Shown one piece after another: positions 42,186 to 51,334 of a stretch of DNA of 64,000 nucleotides (position 1 is the first letter of the stretch; each line of letters begins with the position of its first letter). Source of the DNA: Gaiellasilicea sp963829845 (GTDB lineage: Bacteria > Actinomycetota > Thermoleophilia > Gaiellales > Gaiellaceae); assembly GCA_963829845.1 (NCBI GenBank), contig CAWHKD010000021.1, positions 1-64,000 of the forward strand, in the 5' to 3' direction. Below the pieces are notes generated by a model, which saw only the letters and a program-made list of their open reading frames with translations, did not search any database and was not told where the DNA came from. A program made the position numbers and the translations under genes.

Positions 42186-43058
42186 CTACGTCACCGAGAT
42201 CTCTCCGAGCAGCTGCACCTCGTGCTCGAGCTCGACGCCGAACTGCTCTTTGGCGCGACGCCGTGCTTCGGCCATCAATGCGAGAGCGTCGGCCGTCGTC
42301 GCGCCGCCGGCGTTCTCGATGAAATTCGCGTGCACTGGTGAGATCACCGCGCCGCCGATGACGTGCCCCTTCAGCCCGCAGGCCTCGAGCATCCTGCCCG
42401 CGCCCAGCTCGTGATCGGGGTTCTTGAAGACGCTGCCGAACGTGCGTTTGTTGGTCGGCTGAGTCGCCTTGCGCTGGGCGATCAGGTCGGCGACCATCGC
42501 CTTGACCTCGTCGGGCGGACGAGGCACGAGCCTGTACTCGACTTCAGCCACGACCTGGCCGTGCCGAAGCTCGGAATGTCGGTAGGAGAGGCCGAGCTCC
42601 TCCGGGGTCAGCCAGGCTGTCCCGTCGGCCGTGACGACCCTGGCGCGCACGAGGATCTCCGACCAGTCGCTGCCGTACGCGCCTGCGTTCATCCAGACGC
42701 CGCCGCCGGCCGTGCCAGGGATGGCGCAAGCGAATTCGAAGCCGCCGAGACCTGCCGCGCGAGCCCGATGGAGGCACACGGCGTTCGTGGCGCCGCCGCC
42801 CGAGACGAGCATCTCTCCCTCGACGCGCACCGACGCCAACTCGCCGGCCAGCCTGAGTACGAGCGCGGTGACTCCCTCGTCGGCGCCGAGCAGGTTCGAG
42901 CCGAGGCCGACGGTCGCGACCGGCAGCTCGCGTTCGGCCGCCCAGGCGAGCGCACGCTCGAGCTCGCCGAGGTTCGCCGGCTTTGCGAACGCAGCGGCGC
43001 GTCCACCGGTGCCGAGAGTCGTCAACCGCGCGAGCGGCATCCCGTTCTGGACGTTCAC
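42186..43058 (-). CDS. murB: UDP-N-acetylenolpyruvoylglucosamine reductase
   Basis: The 290-residue FAD enzyme reduces UDP-GlcNAc-enolpyruvate to UDP-MurNAc. FAD-binding blocks include LTTLGTGGRAAAFAKPANLG and ATVGLGSNLLGADEG; FACAIPGTAGGGVWMNAGAYG and YRHSELRHGQVV are also typical; GSVFKNPDHELGAGRMLEAC holds the catalytic Ser region and HVIGGAVISPVHANFIENAG the C-terminal Asn/Glu part. The GTG start overlaps the murC stop by 4 bases (GTGA). Confidence 0.95.
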   Translation of the reverse strand: MNVQNGMPLARLTTLGTGGRAAAFAKPANLGELERALAWAAERELPVATVGLGSNLLGADEGVTALVLRLAGELASVRVEGEMLVSGGGATNAVCLHRARAAGLGGFEFACAIPGTAGGGVWMNAGAYGSDWSEILVRARVVTADGTAWLTPEELGLSYRHSELRHGQVVAEVEYRLVPRPPDEVKAMVADLIAQRKATQPTNKRTFGSVFKNPDHELGAGRMLEACGLKGHVIGGAVISPVHANFIENAGGATTADALALMAEARRRAKEQFGVELEHEVQLLGEISVT

Positions 43059-44224
43059 GCGAGCGCCTCGAGTACGAGCGGCCCCGCCCTCTCGACGTCG
43101 CCGGCGCCGACGGTCAGGATGATGTCGCCCGGCCGCGCCCAGGTTGCCACGAGCACGGCGCCGTCCTCGACCGCCGGCGTCCAGCCTGCGCGCATGCCGG
43201 GACGGAGCGAGTCGACGACGAGCTTGCCGTCGATGCCCACGACCGGGTGCTCACGCGCCTGGTAGATCTCGGTGACGCACGCCGCGTCGGCGGTCGACAG
43301 CGCGGCGCCGAGCTCGTGCGCGAGATGGCGGGTGCGGGAAGAGAGGTGCGGCTGGAAGAGAACGAGCACCCTGCCGGACGAGCGCTCGCGTGCCGCCGCG
43401 ACGGCGGCCTCGATCTCGGTTGGGTGGTGGGCGTAGTCGTCGACGACGGTGACACCGTTCTTCTCGCCGACGAGCTCGAACCGGCGACCGGCGCCGCGGA
43501 AGTGTGCGAGCACCGGCTCCGCGTCGGCGCGGTCGACGCCCGCGAGCGCGAGCGCGGCCAGCGCCGTCGCGGCGTTGCGCCGGTTGTGCTCACCGGGCAC
43601 CGCGAGCTCGAACGAAACGGGCTCGAGCTCCCAGCCGCGCACGACCTGGGGCACCCTAGCGAGCCAGCCTTCGAACATCGCCTCGACCTCGGTGGCGGAG
43701 CGGAAGGTGGAGTGATGATCGAGCTCGACGTTCGTGACGACGCCGATCTCGGGCCGCAGCCGCTCGACCGTGCGGTCGGACTCGTCCCCTTCGACGACGA
43801 GCCAGCCCTCCCCCGCGCCGGCGTTCCCTTCGAGCTGGGCGATCTCGCCGCCGACGAGCCACGCCGGATCGAGGCCGAGCTCGGAGAGGACGTACGCGAT
43901 CATCCCGGTCGTCGTCGTCTTCCCGTGCGCGCCCGCGATGACGATCGCGCGTCGCAGCGACACGAGCTCGGCGAGGAACTCGGCCCGCCGAGTGCCGGCC
44001 ACCGACGGATAGGCGCTCGAGACGACGACCTCCCACCCCTCCGGTACGACGGGCTCGGGGGCGATTCGCACCTCGATCCCCTCGAGCCGGCGCACGTACG
44101 GCGTCTCGACCCGGTCCCAGCCGCCGACCTCTGCTCCCCACGCGTGCGCGAGGAACGCGTACGACGAGAGTCCGGCGCCGCCGATCCCAACGAACCACAG
44201 GCGCCTACCCGCCAGTGGCCGCAA
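43055..44224 (-). CDS. murC: UDP-N-acetylmuramate-L-alanine ligase
   Basis: The 389-residue Mur ligase adds L-alanine to UDP-MurNAc using ATP. WFVGIGGAGLSSYAFLAHA is the N-terminal Rossmann loop, IAGAHGKTTTTGMIAYVLSE is the ATP loop, VVEGDESDRT and TNVELDHHSTF bind metal and substrate, and VDDYAHHPTEIEAAVAAARE is typical of MurC. It is shorter than most (450-490 residues). Its first 20 bases overlap the end of murG. Confidence 0.94.
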   Translation of the reverse strand: MRPLAGRRLWFVGIGGAGLSSYAFLAHAWGAEVGGWDRVETPYVRRLEGIEVRIAPEPVVPEGWEVVVSSAYPSVAGTRRAEFLAELVSLRRAIVIAGAHGKTTTTGMIAYVLSELGLDPAWLVGGEIAQLEGNAGAGEGWLVVEGDESDRTVERLRPEIGVVTNVELDHHSTFRSATEVEAMFEGWLARVPQVVRGWELEPVSFELAVPGEHNRRNAATALAALALAGVDRADAEPVLAHFRGAGRRFELVGEKNGVTVVDDYAHHPTEIEAAVAAARERSSGRVLVLFQPHLSSRTRHLAHELGAALSTADAACVTEIYQAREHPVVGIDGKLVVDSLRPGMRAGWTPAVEDGAVLVATWARPGDIILTVGAGDVERAGPLVLEALA

Positions 44225-45284
44225 GTGCGATCAGCTCCTCCGCGATCTCGTCCGCCGCCTCCGGCCGCGCCATCGATCGCATCGCAGCACTCATCGACTT
44301 CAGCCGCGCCGGATCGGCCAGCAGCTCCTCGATGAGGGCGGGGACGCGGCGCAGCTCGGGCTCGGGGACGACCACGGCGCCGCCGCCGCGCTCGAAGTGT
44401 CGGGCGTTCAGCGTCTGGTGATCGGCGGTCGCGTGCGGGTAGGGCACGAGGATGGCGGGTGTGCCCGATGCGGCGAGCTCCCAGACCGTGCCGCCTGCCC
44501 GCGAGATCGCGAGATCGGGCGCAGCAAGGGCCGCGCCGAATTCGGCTGTCGACGGGACGAGGACGTAGTCGTCCCGGTGCACCCGCCCGCGCAGGCTGTC
44601 GTAGTCGCGTTCCCCCGACACATGCAGAACGGCTGGGCCGTCGTCGCCGTACGTGTCGACGGCGAACTCGTTGAGGCTGCGCGCGCCCGCGAGCGCACCG
44701 AAGAAGGCGATCACGGGTGCCTTCCACGGCAGATCGAACTGACGGCGGCCCTCTTCCTTCGAGACGCCGCGATGGTCGGAGGGCACCGGGCGGCCGGTGA
44801 CGCGGTACTTCGAGCCGTCCCGCCCTCGGATGGCGTAGGCGAGGAAGACGCGCCGCGCGAACGGCGTCGCCAGCCGGTTGGCGAGGCCGAGGTGAGCATC
44901 GGCCTCGGTCAGCGCGGCGGGCAGCTTCTGTCGCCAGGCCGCGTAGACCATCGGCCCGGCGACATAGCCGCCGCCACCGAGGACGACGTGCGGCCGCCGC
45001 CGTTTCAGGATCGCTGCGCATGCTCGTGGCGCGCGGCCGGCACGCATCAACGAGCGGAGGAGCGCCACCGACGGCCGGCGGGGAAAGCCCGAGATCTCGA
45101 AGGTGTCGAGCTCGTACCCGGCCTCCGGAACGAGCCTAGCCTCGACCCGATCCGGCGACCCGGCGAACGTCACGCTGACGCCGCGTTCCCGCAGCGCTGC
45201 TGCGACTGCGAGCGACGGCAGAACGTGTCCGGCTGTTCCGCCTGCGGCGATCAGGGCTCGCAACTCGCTGGGGCTTCCGCTCAT
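44205..45284 (-). CDS. murG: UDP-N-acetylglucosamine transferase MurG
   Basis: The 359-residue glycosyltransferase converts lipid I to lipid II at the membrane. The N-terminal IAAGGTAGHVLPSLAVAAAL holds the GGTxGH loop, VLGGGGYVAGPMVYAAWR the second glycine loop, and LAISRAGGTVWELAASGTPAILVPYPHATADHQ the UDP-GlcNAc site. Its first 149 bases lie inside the ftsW frame. The conserved N-terminus shows the start cannot be much further downstream. Confidence 0.94.
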   Translation of the reverse strand: MSGSPSELRALIAAGGTAGHVLPSLAVAAALRERGVSVTFAGSPDRVEARLVPEAGYELDTFEISGFPRRPSVALLRSLMRAGRAPRACAAILKRRRPHVVLGGGGYVAGPMVYAAWRQKLPAALTEADAHLGLANRLATPFARRVFLAYAIRGRDGSKYRVTGRPVPSDHRGVSKEEGRRQFDLPWKAPVIAFFGALAGARSLNEFAVDTYGDDGPAVLHVSGERDYDSLRGRVHRDDYVLVPSTAEFGAALAAPDLAISRAGGTVWELAASGTPAILVPYPHATADHQTLNARHFERGGGAVVVPEPELRRVPALIEELLADPARLKSMSAAMRSMARPEAADEIAEELIALAATGG

Positions 45285-46365
45285 CGCCAGCGATGTTAAG
45301 GAGGATGCCGACGGCCGCGAGCAGTACGACGAGGCTCGAACCGCCGTACGAGACGAACGGAAGCGGGATTCCGGTCAGCGGTGCAACGCCGAGCACGGCC
45401 GCGAGATTGACCGCCGCCTGGCCGCAGACGAGCGACGTGATCCCGGCGGCCAGCAGCTTCCCGAACGGGTCGCGGCAGCGAAGCGCGACCGTGAAGCCGG
45501 CGAACGCGAAGGCGGCGAAGGCGGCGATCACGGCAGCCGTGCCGATCAGGCCGAGCTCCTCGCCGATCACCGCGAGAATCATGTCCGTCTGCTGCTCTGG
45601 GAGGTAGTTGATCTTCTGGACACCCTCACCGAGGCCCTTGCCCGTGACGCCCCCCGAGCCGATTCCGATCAGCGCCTGGACGGTTTGGAAGCCGGTGTCC
45701 TCCGGATCGGCCCACGGGTCGAGGAAGCTGAACACCCGCGCGCGGCGATACGGCTCGATCCAGATTGCAGCAATTCCGCCGAGCGTCGCGATCGTCGCGG
45801 CGGCGCCAAGCGTCCGGCCCGGGACGCCGGCGACGACGAGCATCCCGCCGATCATCAACAGCAAGGAGATCGTCGTGCCGAGGTCGGGCTCGACCACGAT
45901 CAGCGCGGCAAAGAGGCACGTGACCATGCCGACGGGCTTCCAGAGCTCGCCGAGCGTCCGAGGCGCTCCCTTGCGCGAGAAGTACGCGGCGGCCCAGATG
46001 AGGAGCGCCAGCTTCGCCAGCTCGGACGGCTGGAAGGTGAGCGGCCCGGCAGTGAGCCAGCGCCGCGCGCCGTTGATCTCCGGCGCGACGGCGAGCACCG
46101 CCACGCACAGGCCGAGCGCGGTCAGCAAGAGCGGAGGGGCGAGATTGCGCAGGCGTCGGTGGTCGAACCGGGACGCGACGACGAGCAGGCCGATCCCGAT
46201 CAGCGCGTAGACTCCCTGACGCTTCAGGAACGTGATCGGATCGCCTTTGCCGAGCGCGGCGGCGGCAGACGTGGCGCTGAAGACCATCACGAGTCCGAAC
46301 GCGACCAGGGCGAGAGTGACGAGGACGAGCAGGCGCTGCTCGAGCTGGCCGCGAGGAGCCTTCAC
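45136..46365 (-). CDS. ftsW: lipid II glycosyltransferase FtsW
   Basis: The 409-residue SEDS-family polymerase has ten hydrophobic segments. Key blocks: VMVFSATSAAAALG at the N-terminus, INGARRWLTAGPLTFQPSEL with the catalytic Asp/Arg region, EPDLGTTISLLLMIGG, NYLPEQQTDMILAVIGEELGLIG and GIPLPFVSYGGSSLVVLLAAVG. The C-terminal tail after LLNIAGDERKP is basic (PDRRRRNSRTRSAVARSRSS) and is encoded in another frame of the murG start, an overlap of 149 bases. Such a long overlap is unusual. The ATG at 46365 overlaps murD (ATGA). Confidence 0.93.
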   Translation of the reverse strand: MKAPRGQLEQRLLVLVTLALVAFGLVMVFSATSAAAALGKGDPITFLKRQGVYALIGIGLLVVASRFDHRRLRNLAPPLLLTALGLCVAVLAVAPEINGARRWLTAGPLTFQPSELAKLALLIWAAAYFSRKGAPRTLGELWKPVGMVTCLFAALIVVEPDLGTTISLLLMIGGMLVVAGVPGRTLGAAATIATLGGIAAIWIEPYRRARVFSFLDPWADPEDTGFQTVQALIGIGSGGVTGKGLGEGVQKINYLPEQQTDMILAVIGEELGLIGTAAVIAAFAAFAFAGFTVALRCRDPFGKLLAAGITSLVCGQAAVNLAAVLGVAPLTGIPLPFVSYGGSSLVVLLAAVGILLNIAGDERKPQRVASPDRRRRNSRTRSAVARSRSSAAGTRRQRDVRRVAGSGRG

Positions 46366-47549
46366 TCTTGGAGGTTCTGTACCAGCCTCCTGAATTCCTC
46401 TCCGCGGTGCTCGTAGTCACGGAACTGGTCATAGCTCGCGCAGGCGGGCGAAAGTAGGACCACGTCCCCGGGCTTCGCGCCGCTCCGAGCCTCGGCGACC
46501 GCGCGCTCGAGCGTGACGGAGATGAGGAAGGGGACGTTCGCGAAGCCGAGGTCGACCGAGAGCGGCTCGGCGGCCTCCCCGATCAGATACGCGGTGACGA
46601 CGTTCGCCACCGCGACGGCCCGCGCGAGCTCCTCCCAGCCCTCCCCTTTCGCGCGGCCACCCAGAATCAGGCGGAGCGGCGCATCGTAGGCCGTCAGCGC
46701 GCGGCGGGCCGCCGCGGTGTTGGTGGCCTTCGAGTCGTTGACGTAGCGGACGCCGTCGATCTCGGCGACGAGCTCGAGCCGGTGCTCGACACCGCGGAAG
46801 GTCCGCAGCGCCTCCGCGATCGCCGGGTCTTGGACACCGGCTGCGCGGGCGGCGGCGGTCGCGGCCGCCGCGTTCTCCCGGTTGTGGGCGCCTGGAAGCA
46901 GCGGTTCGGCCGGCAACTCGTCGCCGGCCGCGAACTCGACGCGGGGCGCGGCTCCGGGGACCGGCCCGAAGCCCCGGGGCACGATCGCGACATCCTCCTC
47001 GGTCTGGTTCTCGAAGATCCGCAGCTTCGCGTCACGGTAGGCATCGAAACTGCCGTGCCGGTCGAGGTGATCGGGCTCGAGGTTGAGCAGCACGGCGATC
47101 CGTGGGCGGAAGCGATCGACGTCCTCGAGCTGGAAGCTCGAGAGCTCGCAGACGATCCAGTCGTCCACCGGGACGTCGCCCACGAGCTCGCTCAGCGCCG
47201 TGCCGACATTGCCGGCCGTGCGCGCTCCGAGCATCGCGCCGAGCAGCTCGGTCGTCGTCGTCTTCCCGTTCGTGCCGGTGACGGCGAGGATGGGATTCGG
47301 GAGCAGTCGCGCCGCCAGCTCGATCTCGCTCCAGACGGGGATCTCGCGCTCGCGCGCAGCTGCCACGAGCGGCGCCTCGCCCGGGACGCCAGGGCTCTTG
47401 ACGAGCACATCCACGCCGTCGAGCAGAGAGAGCTCCTCGTCGTTGCCGAGCGTCCTGTCCGCCGCCACCACCTCGGTCCCGGCCGCCTCGAGTGCGGCGC
47501 GCGCTGCCTTACCCGAGCGCGCCAACCCGAGGACGAGCGCCCGTCTCAA
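46362..47549 (-). CDS. murD: UDP-N-acetylmuramoylalanine-D-glutamate ligase
   Basis: The 395-residue Mur ligase adds D-glutamate. RRALVLGLARSGKAARAALE is the N-terminal nucleotide loop, AVTGTNGKTTTTELLGAML the ATP loop, LNLEPDHLDRHGSFDAYRDA the metal-binding block and RYVNDSKATNTAAARRAL the D-Glu site. I choose TTG at 47549, which overlaps the mraY stop (TTGA) and matches the usual N-terminus; the frame upstream to 47651 is shadow of mraY. Confidence 0.94.
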   Translation of the reverse strand: MRRALVLGLARSGKAARAALEAAGTEVVAADRTLGNDEELSLLDGVDVLVKSPGVPGEAPLVAAAREREIPVWSEIELAARLLPNPILAVTGTNGKTTTTELLGAMLGARTAGNVGTALSELVGDVPVDDWIVCELSSFQLEDVDRFRPRIAVLLNLEPDHLDRHGSFDAYRDAKLRIFENQTEEDVAIVPRGFGPVPGAAPRVEFAAGDELPAEPLLPGAHNRENAAAATAAARAAGVQDPAIAEALRTFRGVEHRLELVAEIDGVRYVNDSKATNTAAARRALTAYDAPLRLILGGRAKGEGWEELARAVAVANVVTAYLIGEAAEPLSVDLGFANVPFLISVTLERAVAEARSGAKPGDVVLLSPACASYDQFRDYEHRGEEFRRLVQNLQE

Positions 47550-48559
47550 AGCCGGAACTGGAGGTAGTAGCGGTAGTAGAGGACGAAGCCGCAGGCCGAG
47601 AGGATCGCCGCGACGATCCAGAAGCGCACCATGATCTTCGTTTCCGACCACGCCTTCATCTCGAAGTGGTGATGGATCGGCGCGATCAGGAAGACGCGGC
47701 GGCCCCAGTACTTGAAGCTGACCGTCTGGATGATCACGGAGAGCGCCTCGACGACGTAGATGCCGGCGATCAAGAGCAGCAGCGCCTCCGTGCCGGTGAC
47801 GATCGCGAAGCCGGCGAGGGCGCCGCCGAAAGCCATCGAGCCGGTGTCGCCCATGAAGAGCTCGGCGGGGAAGGCGTTGTACCAGAGGAACCCGATTGCA
47901 GCCCCGATCAGAGCCGCGGCCAGGATGGCGAGGTCGAGCAGGAAGGCGGTCCGGGACCCGACGTCACCCGACCGGATGTAGCCGATCACGTTGATCGAGA
48001 GAAACGTGAGCAGAGCGATGATCCCTACCCCCGCCGCAAGCCCGTCGAGGCCGTCCGTCAGGTTGGCGCCGTTCGCCGCACCGGCGATGACGAGGAAGAG
48101 GAAGGGGTAGTAGGCGTACGAGAGCGGGATATCGACGTTCGCGACCGGAATGTAGATCGAGGTGTCGAGCTGGCTCTGCGCGTTGACAGCGACGCCGACC
48201 ACGACGGTGATCGCGGCGAGCAGGAGCAGCTTCCACCGGCCCTGGAGCCCGAGCGAGCGGCGGTGCCGCACCTTGATGAAGTCGTCGAGAAAGCCGACCG
48301 CGGCGCACGAGACCGTCAGGAAGAGAACGGTCAGCGCCGGCAGCGTGAACTTCGAAAGCGCGAGGAACGGGATGACGGCGCAGAGCAGGATCAGCAGGCC
48401 GCCCATGACCGGGGTTCCCTGCTTGACCACATGACCCGCCGGGCCGTCCTCGCGGATCGGCTGGCCCAGCTCGTTCCGGCGCAGGAACTCGATGAACTTC
48501 GGCCCGATCACGACCGAGACGACCATGGCGATCAGGCCGGCGATGAAGACTCGGACCAT
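47546..48559 (-). CDS. mraY: phospho-N-acetylmuramoyl-pentapeptide transferase
   Basis: The 337-residue membrane enzyme transfers phospho-MurNAc-pentapeptide to undecaprenyl phosphate, forming lipid I. Ten hydrophobic segments are visible. Motifs: VKQGTPVMGGLLILL, GFLDDFIKVRHRRSLGL (the DDxxK-like catalytic block), GANLTDGLDGLAAGV, FMGDTGSMAFGGALAG and LIAPIHHHFEMKAWSETKI. The ATG at 48559 overlaps the murF stop by one base (TAATG). Confidence 0.96.
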   Translation of the reverse strand: MVRVFIAGLIAMVVSVVIGPKFIEFLRRNELGQPIREDGPAGHVVKQGTPVMGGLLILLCAVIPFLALSKFTLPALTVLFLTVSCAAVGFLDDFIKVRHRRSLGLQGRWKLLLLAAITVVVGVAVNAQSQLDTSIYIPVANVDIPLSYAYYPFLFLVIAGAANGANLTDGLDGLAAGVGIIALLTFLSINVIGYIRSGDVGSRTAFLLDLAILAAALIGAAIGFLWYNAFPAELFMGDTGSMAFGGALAGFAIVTGTEALLLLIAGIYVVEALSVIIQTVSFKYWGRRVFLIAPIHHHFEMKAWSETKIMVRFWIVAAILSACGFVLYYRYYLQFRL

Positions 48560-49797
48560 TACGCGGTGTCGTTCGCCAGGGCCGGGGCGATGCCTTCGAG
48601 CGCGACCGAGCGCGATGCCTTGACGAGGACTGCGTCGCCAGCCTTGACGACGCGTCGAGCCGCCTCGAGCGCAGCAGCCGCGTCGGGCTCCCATGAGTCG
48701 GCGTCGTAGCCGCGCGCGAGCTCACCGACTGCCAGTACCTCGATCCCGAGCTCGTCCGCCAGCCCCGCGATCTCGCGGTGATGCTTCTCGGCGTGGTCGC
48801 CGAGCTCGGCCATGCCTCCGAGGATCGCGATCCGCCGCCGCCCGGCTCCGCGCTCGGCGAGGTGCCGCAGCGCGGCCTCCATCGACGTCGGGTTCGCGTT
48901 GTAAGCGTCGTTGACGACGAAGCCGCCACCGGGGAGCGCCAGCTCCTCGCCGCGCCACTTCGAGAGCCGCACGCCCGCCGCACCTTCCTCGAGCCGGTCG
49001 AGCGGCAGGTCCATCGCCTCGTACGCCGTCAGCGCGGCGAGCGCGTTCTGTGCCTGATGGCGGGAGGTGAACGGGAAGCGGATCCGGCGCTCCCCGAACG
49101 CGACGTGGGCGCCGTCCGCGCGCAGCTCGACGTCGACCAACGGCACCCGCAGGATCTCGATGTCGGTGCGGAGGTGCGGCTCGAGGTCGGCTGACTCCGG
49201 CACGATTGCGATCCCGTCCGGCGGCAGCGCAGCGACGAGCTCTGCCTTCGAGCGGGCGACGCCGTCGACCGATCCGACGAGCTCGAGGTGGACCGGACCG
49301 ACGGCGCTGATCACGCCAACGTGTGGCCTCACGATCTCGCAGAGATCGGCGATCTGGCCGATGCCGCGCATCCCCATCTCGACGATGCAGATCTCCGTCT
49401 CCGGCTCCAGCCGGCCGAGCGTCAGTGGCACGCCTAGCTCGGCGTTGTAGCTCCCCTCCGTCCAGACCGTCGGTGCGACGTGGGAGCAGAGCGCGGCGAG
49501 GATGTCCTTCGTCGACGTCTTTCCGGTCGAGCCGGTGACCCCGACGAACCGGGCGCGGCTCCGACCCCGCAATGCCTGGCCGAGCACCGCCATCGCGTCG
49601 AACTCGTCGTTCGGCACGAGCGTGGCGGCGCCGCGATCGCGTGCCGCGCCGACGAACTCGCGGCCCCCGCGGATCGCCACGAAGAGGTCTCCCGGGCCGA
49701 CGCGGCGTGAGTCGATCTCGAGGCCCGTGATGTCACCGTAGCCGTGCAGCTCACCGAGCCCGAGCGACTCGATCTCCTCGATCGCGAGCGGGATCAC
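48559..49797 (-). CDS. murF: UDP-N-acetylmuramoyl-tripeptide-D-alanyl-D-alanine ligase
   Basis: The 412-residue Mur ligase adds D-Ala-D-Ala. The ATP loop is FVGVTGSTGKTSTKDILAAL. CIVEMGMRGIGQIADLCEIV, ISAVGPVHLELVGSVDGVAR and VNDAYNANPTSMEAALRHL are the other family blocks. The ATG at 49797 overlaps the murE stop by 4 bases (ATGA). Confidence 0.95.
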   Translation of the reverse strand: MIPLAIEEIESLGLGELHGYGDITGLEIDSRRVGPGDLFVAIRGGREFVGAARDRGAATLVPNDEFDAMAVLGQALRGRSRARFVGVTGSTGKTSTKDILAALCSHVAPTVWTEGSYNAELGVPLTLGRLEPETEICIVEMGMRGIGQIADLCEIVRPHVGVISAVGPVHLELVGSVDGVARSKAELVAALPPDGIAIVPESADLEPHLRTDIEILRVPLVDVELRADGAHVAFGERRIRFPFTSRHQAQNALAALTAYEAMDLPLDRLEEGAAGVRLSKWRGEELALPGGGFVVNDAYNANPTSMEAALRHLAERGAGRRRIAILGGMAELGDHAEKHHREIAGLADELGIEVLAVGELARGYDADSWEPDAAAALEAARRVVKAGDAVLVKASRSVALEGIAPALANDTA

Positions 49798-51230
49798 GCC
49801 TGGAGCGCCTCACGGGCGACGACACGGTCGTCGAACGGCAGCTTCTCGCCCGCCACCTCCTGACCCTGCTCGTGTCCCTTGCCGGCGATCACGACGACGT
49901 CTCCCGGTTCCGCCAGCGCAACGGCGCGCCCGATCGCCGAACGCCGGTCTGGGTCGATCTCCACGTCGGTGCCGGCGCCCTGGAGCACGTCCTGGATGAT
50001 TGCGAGCGGGTCCTCGCTGCGTGGGTTGTCGGATGTGACGATGACGAGGTCTGCAAGGTCGCGCGCGACCTTCCCCATCAGCGGCCGCTTCTGACGGTCG
50101 CGGTCGCCGCCGGCGCCGAACACGAGCAGGACCCGGCCGTCCGTGAGCTCGCGCGCAGTCCGCAGCACGTTGTCGAGCGCGTCCGGCTTGTGCGCGTAGT
50201 CGACCACGACGGTGAACGGCTGCCCCGCATCGACGGCTTCGAACCGCCCCGGCACACCCGGAAGCGCCGTGATCCCTGCCGCGATCTCGTCCTCGTCGAT
50301 GTCGAGCAGGATCGAGGCGGCGATCACCCCGAGCACGTTCTCGACGTTGAAGCGGCCGCGCAGACTCGACCGGATCTCGATGCCGCCGGCGCTGAAGCTC
50401 GCGCCCGACGGGCCGAGGTCGAGGCGCTCCGGGCGGATCTCGGCGTCGTCGGCGAAGCCGAACGTGACGAGCGGCGCGCGGCTGACGTCGGCGAGCTCCT
50501 CGGCAAGTCGCCGGCCCCAAACCTCGCCGACATTGACCGCGGCCGGCGGCGCCGCCGCGCCCGTGAACAGCTTCCGCTTCGCCGCGAAGTAGTCCTCCAT
50601 CGACTCGTGGAAGTCGAGGTGATCCTGGCTCAGATTGGTGAAGACGAGCGCATCAAAGCGGACGCGGTCGAGCCGGTGCAGCACCGCCGCATGCGAGGAC
50701 GCCTCGAGCGCGACGCTGCGATTGCCGGCGTCGAGCATCTCACGGAAGGTGCGCTGGAGATCGATGGCCTCGGGTGTCGTGCGTACCACCGGGCGCACTC
50801 CGCCGCCGACCCTGCTCTCGACGGTGCCGAGCAGGCCGGGACTCCGCCCCGCGGCCTCGAGCACCGAGTGGAGGAGGAATGCGGTTGTCGTCTTCCCGCT
50901 CGTGCCGGTGACGCCGGCGACCTCGAGCTCGCGCGTCGGCTCGCCGAAGAAGACGTCGGCCGCGGTCGCCATCGCCGCCCGCGCGGACGGGACAACGAGC
51001 TGGGGTACCTCCGGCTCGACGGCCCGCTCGACGACGAGGACGACGGCCCCGTTCTCGACCGCCTCTACGGCGAAGTCGTGGCCGTCTGCGCGCTCGCCGG
51101 GAACGGCGAAGAAGGCGGCGCCCGGCGTGACGGCACGTGCCTCGTAGGCAAGGTCCCGCACCTCGACGGGGTCGGGGCTGCCGAGAACCGCCTCAGGTGC
51201 GAGCGCGGCAACGAGGCGCTCGAGCTCCAT
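49794..51230 (-). CDS. murE: UDP-N-acetylmuramoyl-L-alanyl-D-glutamate-2,6-diaminopimelate ligase
   Basis: The 478-residue Mur ligase adds the third stem-peptide residue. The ATP loop is VTGTSGKTTTAFLLHSVLEA, with NLSQDHLDFHESMEDYFAAK as metal block. The specificity motif is IVTSDNPRSEDP: DNPR marks use of meso-diaminopimelate rather than lysine. This predicts A1-gamma type peptidoglycan, as expected for many actinobacteria. It is preceded by 104 bases without a gene, with a modest inverted repeat. Confidence 0.95.
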   Translation of the reverse strand: MELERLVAALAPEAVLGSPDPVEVRDLAYEARAVTPGAAFFAVPGERADGHDFAVEAVENGAVVLVVERAVEPEVPQLVVPSARAAMATAADVFFGEPTRELEVAGVTGTSGKTTTAFLLHSVLEAAGRSPGLLGTVESRVGGGVRPVVRTTPEAIDLQRTFREMLDAGNRSVALEASSHAAVLHRLDRVRFDALVFTNLSQDHLDFHESMEDYFAAKRKLFTGAAAPPAAVNVGEVWGRRLAEELADVSRAPLVTFGFADDAEIRPERLDLGPSGASFSAGGIEIRSSLRGRFNVENVLGVIAASILLDIDEDEIAAGITALPGVPGRFEAVDAGQPFTVVVDYAHKPDALDNVLRTARELTDGRVLLVFGAGGDRDRQKRPLMGKVARDLADLVIVTSDNPRSEDPLAIIQDVLQGAGTDVEIDPDRRSAIGRAVALAEPGDVVVIAGKGHEQGQEVAGEKLPFDDRVVAREALQA

Positions 51231-51334
51231 GGCGGCGAACGCTACCGAGTGGCCAGGCTTGAAGCGGGAGCGAAGCGACCCTTCAGGGGTTTGCGCGCTC
51301 GGAACCCGCTCTGCGGAGTTCGAGCATGCGACGG

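Noticed and set aside
51231..51334. Terminator or mobile remnant between murE and ftsI
   Set aside because: There are short imperfect inverted repeats only, no T run, and no second copy was found in the window.
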